DNA of 64,000 nt from NCBI GenBank assembly GCA_021397845.1, contig CM038049.1:99230877-99294876 (forward strand), given 5' to 3'. The first letter of the stretch is position 1. Each line of letters begins with the position of its first letter. Both the position numbers and the translations under genes were made by a program. The notes below the pieces were generated by a model that did no database searches, was not told the DNA's origin, and worked only from the letters and a program-made list of their open reading frames with translations. This DNA is from Areca catechu. Its lineage: Eukaryota; Streptophyta; Magnoliopsida; Arecales; Arecaceae. Of this stretch, positions 56,728 to 64,000 are shown one piece after another.

Positions 56728-57085
56728 TCCAAAATTCAAGGATGGAAAGAGGTTGGAACTCAAGAAAAATGGGAAGGAAGAGAGGTGTCTAAGGTTCAAA
56801 AGGGTTTTTGGGGATTTTGGCTAAGGTTCAACAATGAAAATAAGTCCTAGCTTGGTCTCATGTGTTTTATATAAAAAGCCCTAACCCGATAATCGAGTCG
56901 ACTCGACCAGAGCCTTGTCTGCTCGAGTTGGCTCGAGCAAAAATGCTAGAAAAATCTCTAAAAAGCTAGCAAAAAGATTCCTAAGGATACTTACACACTA
57001 GATAAGGTGGTCATTGTCCTTAAATTTGATATTGGAGGTCTTCTAGATAATTTTCCTTAATTTAGAAGAAATTAGGTCAAAACTT
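56728..57085 (-). other. Spacer between pol and extra ORF of C
   Basis: No gene. GAGTCGACTCGA and CTCGAGTTGGCTCGAGC units at 56895-56940 lie about 170-210 bp upstream of the extra ORF start, the same arrangement as in B. Confidence 0.6.
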
Positions 57086-58625
57086 CTAAAAATGATCATA
57101 CAAACCTAATTCACTTCTAATCATCTCAAATCTTTCTTCATTAAGTGGCTTAGTAAAGATGTCAGCAAGTTGATTTTCAGTGGGAATGAATTCAAGTTCA
57201 ATATCATCATTTTGTACATGATCCCTAATAAAGTGATGTCTAATTTCAATGTGCTTAGCTCTTGAATACTGAATTGGATTCTTTGTAAGATTAATAGCAC
57301 TTATGTTATCACATTTGATAGGAATTTTAGTTTGTGTAATACCAAAGTCTTCTAGTTGTTGCTTAATCCATAATACTTGTGCACAACAACTCTCTGCAGC
57401 CATATATTCTGTCTCAGCAGTAGATAGTGCTATGGAGTTTTATTTCTTACAATGCCATGAAATTAAGTTCAATCCTAGAAACTGGCAAGTGCCACTAGTG
57501 CTCTTTCTATCAATTTTACATCCACCATAATCAGCATCAGAAAAGCCAATTAAATTTAATGAAGATTGCTTAGAATACCATAAACCAAGATTACTTGTTC
57601 CTTTAAAATATTTTAAGATTCTTTTAGCAGCAATTATGTGCGATTATTTAGGATTTGATTGAAATCTAGCACATATGCATATACTAAACAAGATATCAGG
57701 CCTACTAGTAGTTAAGTACAACAGTGATCCAATCATACCTCGATAAAGCTTTTAATCAATGTTGTTGCCATCTTTATCTTTGTCTAATCTGCATGTAGGG
57801 CTCATGGGTGTACTCATTTTTTTGGATAACTCCATACAAACTTAATAATCTTTTTGATGTACTTTGCTTGGTTGATAAAAATTCTTTCTCTTGTTTGCTT
57901 AATTTGGAGTCCAAGGAAATAAGTTAGTTCAGCAATCAAGCTCATCTCAAATTCACCCTACAATAACTCAATAAATTCTTTGCAAAGGATCTCATTAGTT
58001 GCACCAAAAATAATGTCATCAACATAAATCTGTATAACTAACATATCATTCTTTTTCTTTTTGATAAATAAAGCTGTATCTACATTACATCTAACAAAAT
58101 TATTTTCAAGTAAGAATTTGTTTAATCTATCATACCAAGCTCTAGGTGCTTATTTCAATCCATATAATGCTTTATTGAGTTTAAAAACATGATTTAGAAA
58201 AGTATGACTTTCAAAACCTGATGATTGTTCAACAAAATTTTTTTCAGATATAAAACCATTCAAAAATACACTCTTTACATCCATTTGAAATAGTTTGAAA
58301 TTCATGTAGCAAGCAAATGCAAGTAATAATCTAATGGCTTCTAGTCTTGCTACGGGTGCATAGGTCTCATGAAAATCTATTCCTTCTTCTTGATTATATT
58401 ATTCTGCCACTAATCTTGCCTTATTTCTAATTATATTTCCTTTTTCATTTAGTTTGTTTCTATAAACCCATTTGGTTCCTATGACAGGATGGTCTGAGGG
58501 TCTATTTACTAAGGTCCACACATTATTTATTTCAAATTAGTTAAGTTCTTCATGCATGGCCATCATCCAATTAGGATCATTTTTAGCCTCTTCTATACTA
58601 TGTGGTTCTACTTGTGAGACAAAGG
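57086..58625 (-). pseudogene. Reverse transcriptase and RNase H of C
   Basis: Minus strand. The RT has GTKWVYRNKLN (about 58470), FHETYAPVARLEAIR (about 58360), QMDVKSVFLNGFI (about 58290), YGLK then a stop then APRAWYDRL (about 58150) and the intact box Y-V-D-D at 58015-58026. A frameshift near 57840 precedes the end of RT. RNase H covers about 57730-57086, with AAESCCAQVLWIKQ, KCDNISAINLTKN, KHIEIRHHFIRDH and NQLADIFTKPL. It is collinear with B at 41530-43170. Confidence 0.83.
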
Positions 58626-60188
58626 CTAGATAGTCATATGTATCTCTAAGTGAAGATCTAGACTAACACCTTGAAAGGGATCACCTATAATTAAATCTTT
58701 AGGGTGTGAAATAACATACCTCCATTCTTTTGAGAGATCACCATGATCTTTACTTACCATTTCTTCTCCTTCTTGAGTGGGTTTATCCATCAAGGTGATA
58801 TCTTCCATTATTTTATCAATTATACCTGCATCATTATCTATGCACTTATCTATTCTAGATGGTGAGGGGTTAGTTTCATCAAAAGTAACATGCACTGATT
58901 CTTCTATAGTTAATGTTCTTTTATTAAAAATTCTATAAGCTTTGCTATTAACTGAATAACCCAGAAATATAGCTTCATCAGATTTAGCATCAAACTTTTC
59001 TAGGTTATCTTTTCCATTATTATGCACAAAGAATTTACAACCAAATATATGAAAGTAATGAATAGAAGGTTTTCTTTCATTCCAAAGTATATAGGGGGTT
59101 TTCTTCAAAATTGATCTTATCAAAATATGATTTAAGATGTAGCAAGCAGTGTTCACTGCTTCTGCCTAAAAATACCTTGAAAGATTGCCTTCACATAACA
59201 TTGTTTGGGCCATCTCTTCTAAAGTCCTATTCTTTCTCTCTACAACACCATTTTGCTGTGGTGTTCTAGGAGTGGAGAAGTTATGATCAATGCCGTGCTC
59301 AGTGCAATAATCATTAAAATAATAATTTTTAAATTCTATGCCATGATCACTTCTAATTGAAATCATAGAAAAACCTTTTTGATTTGAAACTTTCTTATAA
59401 AATTTTTGAAGAACTTTGAAAGCTTCATCTTGATGTGCAATAAATAAAATCCAAGTAAATCTAGAAAAATCATCTACAATCACAAGTCCATATTTTATAC
59501 CACCTAGGCTTGTGGTCCTAGTTGGTCCAAATAAATCCATATAAAGTAGCTCAAGAGGTCTAGAAGTTGAAACCATATTTTTTGATTTAAAACTCTCCCT
59601 AGTTTGTTTACCTAGTTGACAAGCATCATAAACATATTCAAAATCAACTTTGAATTTAGGCAAACCTCTAACTAGATCTTTGAAAATTAATTTGGTAATA
59701 GTATGCATGCTAGCATGACCTAATCTCCTATGCCAAAGTAAACAGGACTCCTTGATTTTAGCATTCATTGCCATTAGACTTGTAGTACTAGACAATACTA
59801 GATCATTTAGATCTACCACATATATATTTCCAAGTCTATGACCAATGAGCTTAGTACTAGAATCAAGAGAGTTAGTTACAATGCACATTGAAGATTCAAA
59901 AACAACCTTGAAGCCTCTATCACATAATTGACTTATACTTAACAAATTATGCTTCAATTTGTCTACTAGCAATACATTTTCAATGAATATAGAAGGGATA
60001 ATTTTGATTTTACCAATTCCAATAATCTTCTCTTTACCATTGTCACAAAAAGTGACCATCCCTCCATCTTTCAATTCTAGGGTGAAGAATTGAGCTTTGT
60101 CACCCATCATATACCTTGAGCAGCCACTATCCAGATACCATCTTTTGCTTGAATTCTTGGCTGCAAAACATTCCTGTAAAATAATCAT
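58626..60188 (-). pseudogene. Protease and integrase of C
   Basis: Minus strand. The protease active site RWYLDSGCSRYM has an intact D-S-G-C (60120-60131). The pre-integrase zinc region has LWHRRLGHAS and CQLGKQT (59615-59725). The integrase core has MDLFGPTRTTSLGG, IRSDHGIEFKN and PQQNGVVERKNRT, so the D, D and E are present. A stop at about 59165 separates the first long part (60188-59166) from the rest (59156-58626: FGCKFFVHNNG, FLGYSVNSKAYRIFNKRT, FDETNPSPS). This is the best-preserved pol segment in the window. Confidence 0.87.
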
Positions 60189-61966
60189 GGACTTCTTTTA
60201 GGTACCCAAATCTTCTTGGGTCCTTCAGGTTAGTGGAGGTGGTTCCTTTGGAAATCCAAATATTTTTAATTTTATTTTTAACACTTCTATTGATATTGTA
60301 TTGAAATGCTTTATGTCCAACCCCTTTGCATGCATAACAAATAACTTTTGAATTTTGCAAAGATACAAAAGTTGAAACTTTAAATCCAAATGCAGAAACA
60401 TTTGATATAAATGACCTTTGATTTATAAACTTTGGTGCATAAAGTTTAGGTGCTGAAAATTTTGGAACATAAGATTTTGAAGGCATAAATTTTGTAGCTA
60501 AAATATCGTTTATCTTTCAAAATTAACTCAAGTTTGTTAGAACTTAATGTTAATTTTTCAACCAAAGGCTTAAGTTTTTCAACCTCTTTTTGTAAACCAG
60601 TATTTTCTTCATGTAAAGCTTGGTTTTTCTTAAGATAATCATTTTTCTCAGTTTGAAATACTTTGAATTTCTCAGAAAAGCCATTCAAATCTTTTTGCAA
60701 AAGTTTTTTCTTTTCTGAACTCTCTTCCTTTTCTTTTATCAAAATATCATTACTGTTTTTCAAACTTTTGATTCTGAGTCCTGCCTTTTTGTATTCAATG
60801 TAAATCATGAAATGCAAAATTCAACTCATCAAAAGTAAATTCATCTTAAGGTTCGGAAGATCTTACCTCATCTTTGAGACCCATTAGACATAAGTTTATA
60901 ACTTTTGTGGTCTCTTCCTCTTCAGTTGAAGTTGACTCCTTGCTATCGCTCCAAGTTGCAACCATTACTTTTTCCTTTTTCTTTTTGAATATTTTCTTCA
61001 AATTCGGATAATCTGATCTAAAGTGCCCAGGTTTCTTGCATTCATAGCAGATGGGCTGTTGTTCTTTATCCTTTTCTTTTTCATTTTCCTTGTTCTTGTT
61101 ATATTCACCTTTCCTATGAAATTTTTTGAAGTATCTTCCCTTTTTCTTGCCCATAAATTTTCTAAATCTCCTCACGACTAATTCTATGTCTTCATCTTCT
61201 AAGTCATCTTCGAAGGAGGGGCATTCTTCTTCAGATTCCTCTTCTTGTTTCTTCATTTCTGACGCAGCTTTAAATGCTATTGTCTTTTTCTTTTTCAGAT
61301 CATCTTCATTCTTATGCTGCGTGGTCAGCTCATGAGTAAACAGGGAACCTAGTAGTACATCCAGTTACAGTGTGTTGAGATCTTTAGCTTCCTAGATGGC
61401 AATAACTTTTGGATCACATTTATTTGGTAGAGATCTCGAAATCTTCTGTACAAGGTCAGCATTTGAATATGTCATACCAAGACTCTTAAGATCATTAATA
61501 ATATCTGTAAATCTAGAGAACATGATAAAAATAGTTTCATTTGACTCCATATTAAATAATTCATAATTATATACAAGAAGATTAATCTTAGAAGTTTTTA
61601 CTTGTGAAGTTCCATCATGGGTAACCTCGAGTTTATCCCAAATTTTTTGTAGATAGGCAAGTAGAAATTCGATTAAACTCGCTTGCATCCAAAGCACAAT
61701 ATAGAACATTCATAGCTTTGGCATTTAACTGATCATTTTCATGTCATGATCATCCCATTCCTCTTCAGGTTTTGGGACATCCATGCCATCAACTTTTTTC
61801 GTAGGTGTATGAGGTCCCTTTAGAATTATCTTCCATAATTGAAAATCAATATCTTGTATATATATTTTCATTCTGGCCTTCCAATAGCCATAATTAGTGC
61901 CATGAAGAGTGGTGGTATATTGGTAGATTGGCCCTCAGCCAAGGAGGTACTCATGGGATTATCCAT
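60127..61966 (-). pseudogene. Gag of C
   Basis: Minus strand, start ATG at 61966 (MDNPMSTSLAEG). A frameshift near 61880 leads to the N-terminal gag motif NYGYWKARMKIYIQD. The gag core (IWDKLEVTHDGTSQVKTSKINLL, ISRSLPNK) is at 61709-61392, then an acidic/Lys-rich part and a zinc knuckle CYECKKPGHFRSDY whose last Cys is Tyr (about 61030-60990). A long coiled coil (60817-60530, LKKNQALHEENTGLQKEVEKL) and a second Cys/His patch (CYACKGVGHKAFQY, about 60335-60290) follow. A large gag with a coiled coil is typical of Sireviruses. Confidence 0.82.
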
Positions 61967-61998
61967 CAATCTTTACTCCAAACAAGTTCAGAGACACT

Positions 61999-62010
61999 AC
62001 TCTGATACCA
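61999..62010 (-). other. Primer-binding site of C
   Basis: ACTCTGATACCA on the plus strand, 11 of 12 bases of the tRNA-Met type site in reverse, two bases from the LTR. Only about 30 bases separate it from the gag start. Confidence 0.85.
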
Positions 62011-62012
62011 GT

Positions 62013-62408
62013 TGTTATCCAGGTGGTTTACCCAAGAGGGGGGGTGAATTAGGTATTTAAAATTTTTTTTCAAGTATGTGCTCTTTTGAAATCAGAGTGT
62101 GGTGAGTGAAGTAATTGAATGAGCAAGCAGCAGAAGCAAAAGCACAACAAAGAAATCACAGCACAAATACCAAGAGATTTATAGTGGTTCGGAGCAACCC
62201 AGCTCCTACGTCCACTACCCAAGATATCACTTGGGATTTTCACTATATTCACCCTTGGAATACAACCAGATTGTTTTCACGGGCTCACAATCCAAAACCC
62301 AAACTTGGTTTTATCCCAGGATGACCAAAAACCCAATACAAAATCAGTTTCAAACGGGATCACTAACAACCCTTTACACTTGGTTTTTTAGGCTCACCAA
62401 TAACCTAT
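62013..62408 (-). repeat. 5' LTR of C, inner piece
   Basis: TGTTATCCAGGTGGTTTACC..., matching 38781-39180. The match stops sharply at CCTAT (62404-62408), where another element begins with TG. Confidence 0.85.
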
Positions 62409-64000
62409 TGATATGGCTACTACGCTGACATGGGACACGTGTCAGATCCAGCTGGACACGGTCAGTACCACGTATTTTTTTCAAAAGGTCCCCCGTTCGG
62501 GGAGAAGTATTTCTGCTCCTCTGCCAGGTGGCACCCGGAGATAGGTCCACCTCGATCGAAGCTGGCGGCCCCTCGCTCCCTTGCCAGGTGGCACCCAGAG
62601 ATGGGTCCACCTCTACCGAGGTCGAGTTGGGCCCTCCTGCTCCTTCGCCAAGTGGCGCCCGGAGATGGGTCCACCTCGGCCGAAGTGGAGCACCTCTCTG
62701 TCGCTCCGCCAGGTATCCACCCAGGAGGGGTCCACCTCGACCGAAGCTAATGGCCCCTTGCTCCCTCGTCAGGTGGCACCCGAAGATGGGTCCACCTTTG
62801 TCGATGTCGAGTCGGGCCCTCCTGCTCCTTCGCTAGGAGGCACCCGGAGAGGGTCCACCTCGATCGAAGTCGAGCACCTCTCTGTCGCTCCACCAGGTGT
62901 CCACCCAGGAGGGGTCCACCTCAGTCGAAGCTGGCGGCCCCTCGCTCCCTCTCCAGGTGGCACCCGGAGATGGGTCCACCTCTACCGAGATCGGGCCGGG
63001 CCCTCCTGCTCCTTTGCCAGGTGGCGCACGGAGACGGGTCCACCTCGGTCGATGTCGAGCGCCTCTCTACCGCTCCGCCAGGTGTCCACCCAGGAGGGGT
63101 CCACCTCGACCGAAGCTGGTGGCCCCTCGCTCCCTCGCCAGGTGGCACCCGGAGACGGGTCCACCTCCTCCAAGGTCAAGCCGGGCCCTCCTGCTCCTTC
63201 GCCAGGTGGCGCTCGGAGGAGGGTCCACCTCGGCTGAAGTCGAGCACCTCTCTACCGTTCCGCCAGTTGTCCACCCAGGAGGGGTCCATCTCTGCCGAAG
63301 CTGGCGGCCCCTCTCTCCATAGCTAGGTGGCACCCGGAGACGGGTCCACCTCCACCGAGTTCGAGCCGGGCCCTCCTGCTTCTTCGCCAGGTGGCACCTG
63401 GAGATGGGTCCACCTCGGTCGAAGTCGAGCACCTCTCTGCCGTTCCGCCAGGTGTCCACCCAGGAGGGGTCCACCTCGGTCGAAGCTGGCGGCCCCTCGC
63501 TCCCTCGCCAGGTGGCACCCAAAGACTGGTCCACCTCTGCCGAGGTCAAGCCGGGCCCTCCTGCTCCTTTGCTAGGCGGCGCCTGGAGATGGGTCCACCT
63601 CGGTCGAAGTCGAGCACCTCTCTGCCGCTCCGTTAGGTGTCCACCCAGGAGGGATCCACCTCGATCGAAGCTGGAGGCCCCTCGCTCCCTCACCAGGTGG
63701 CACCCGGAGACGGGTCCACCTCCGTCGAGTTCGAGCCGGGCCCTCCTGCTCCTTCGCCACGTGACACCCGGAGACGGGTCCACCTCGGTCAAAGTCGAGC
63801 ACCTCTGTACCGTTCCGTTAGGTGTCCACCCAAGAGGGGTCCATCTTGACCGAAGCTAGCGGCCCCTCGCTCCCTCGCCAGGTGGCACCCGGAGATGGGT
63901 CCACCTCTATCGAGGTCGAGCCGGGCCCTCATGCTCCTTCGCCAGGCAGCCCCCGGAGACCGGTCCACCTCGGTCAAAGTCGAGCACCTCTCTGCCACTC
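62409..64000. mobile_element. Unidentified insertion at the right edge
   Basis: Starts TGATATGGCTACTACG exactly where the LTR of C is cut. The first 110 bases contain GACACGTGTC, a palindrome, followed by the tandem repeat. A TG start fits an LTR, but the element runs off the window, so neither its other end nor its TSD (expected CCTAT) can be seen. No protein domain is recognised. Confidence 0.55.
62526..64000. repeat. 185-bp higher-order tandem repeat
   Basis: GC-rich repeat of 185 bp (one copy 184), about 8 copies to the window edge. Each is made of three related subunits of about 64, 61 and 60 bp that all contain GGGTCCACCTC. The 60-bp subunit begins AGGTGTCCACCCAGGAGG at 62711, 62895, 63080, 63265, 63450, 63635 and 63820. 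Copies differ by scattered single changes. The many long open frames on both strands follow from the base composition; 185 is not a multiple of 3. Confidence 0.9.

Larger units (their letters stand above)
38781..62408 (-). mobile_element. C: Sirevirus-like copia element with several nested insertions
   Basis: Minus-strand copia element. From its 5' end at the right: partial LTR (62013-62408), PBS, gag, protease-integrase, RT, RNase H, spacer, extra ORF, 3' region with purine tract, and a 3' LTR in two pieces (47601-47864 and 38781-40070) separated by element B. A gypsy solo LTR and the TR array interrupt the extra ORF. The outer left end TGTTGCCTATGTG...ACCCAAGAGGGGGG matches its own 5' LTR end. 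The right end is lost to the element starting at 62409, so its TSD cannot be tested. All coding parts have stops. Confidence 0.88.

Noticed and set aside
62581..63792. Long open frames on both strands (218 and 241 residues) in the right-edge repeat
   Set aside because: The 185-bp period shifts frame at every copy and the sequence is open in most frames because of its GC-rich composition; there is no domain or start context.

Overview
The window looks like nuclear, gene-poor DNA of a flowering plant and is essentially one pile of nested LTR retrotransposons. The signs are TG...CA LTRs, primer-binding sites matching the 3' end of plant initiator tRNA-Met, 5-bp target-site duplications (TSDs), Ty3/gypsy pol ending in a chromodomain (chromovirus type), and Ty1/copia pol. 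I see no host protein gene, tRNA or rRNA gene. Nearly every retroelement frame carries stops, frameshifts or lost catalytic residues, so the coding regions are mostly pseudogenes. The species cannot be told from the sequence. Element names G1-G4, A-D and TR are mine.

Left block (1-14196, resuming 35728-36126): G2 is a decayed but full-architecture gypsy element (gag, protease, RT, RNase H, integrase, chromodomain). It is interrupted by a minus-strand solo LTR (5046-6671, TSD CCATG) in gag and by a copia solo LTR (9327-11166, TSD TTTAG) between RT and RNase H. G1 (1-4794) lies against its leader and probably inserted there. The 3' LTR of G2 is split by copia element A (14197-35722, TSD TTCAC/TTCAT).

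Centre (14197-35722): copia A has 1.85-kb LTRs and is itself broken by two gypsy elements: G3 on the minus strand (18353-24400, TSD GTGAT) in gag, and G4 on the plus strand (26034-31894, TSD CCGGC) in the integrase region. G1, G3 and G4 are all about 6 kb and share an RT-less layout: gag, acidic segment, a conserved unrecognised segment, integrase tail, chromodomain. This is a non-autonomous lineage whose likely helper is the G2 type.

Right block (36127-64000): a remnant of a Sirevirus-like copia element (D) is interrupted by minus-strand element C (38781-62408). C has element B inserted in its 3' LTR (40071-47595, TSD AACTC), a gypsy solo LTR (49241-50676, TSD AGTCC), and a three-LTR/two-internal tandem array of a small non-autonomous element (TR, 51184-55843, TSD AACCC). 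B, C and D carry an extra ORF downstream of pol. The 5' LTR of C is cut at 62408 by a further element that contains a 185-bp higher-order tandem repeat running off the window.

The points most worth following are the RT-less gypsy lineage with its conserved segment, a hairpin next to the polypurine tract shared by gypsy elements and the TR array, the TR tandem array itself, and palindromic GTCGAC-core motif clusters found both in copia LTRs and at internal sites.
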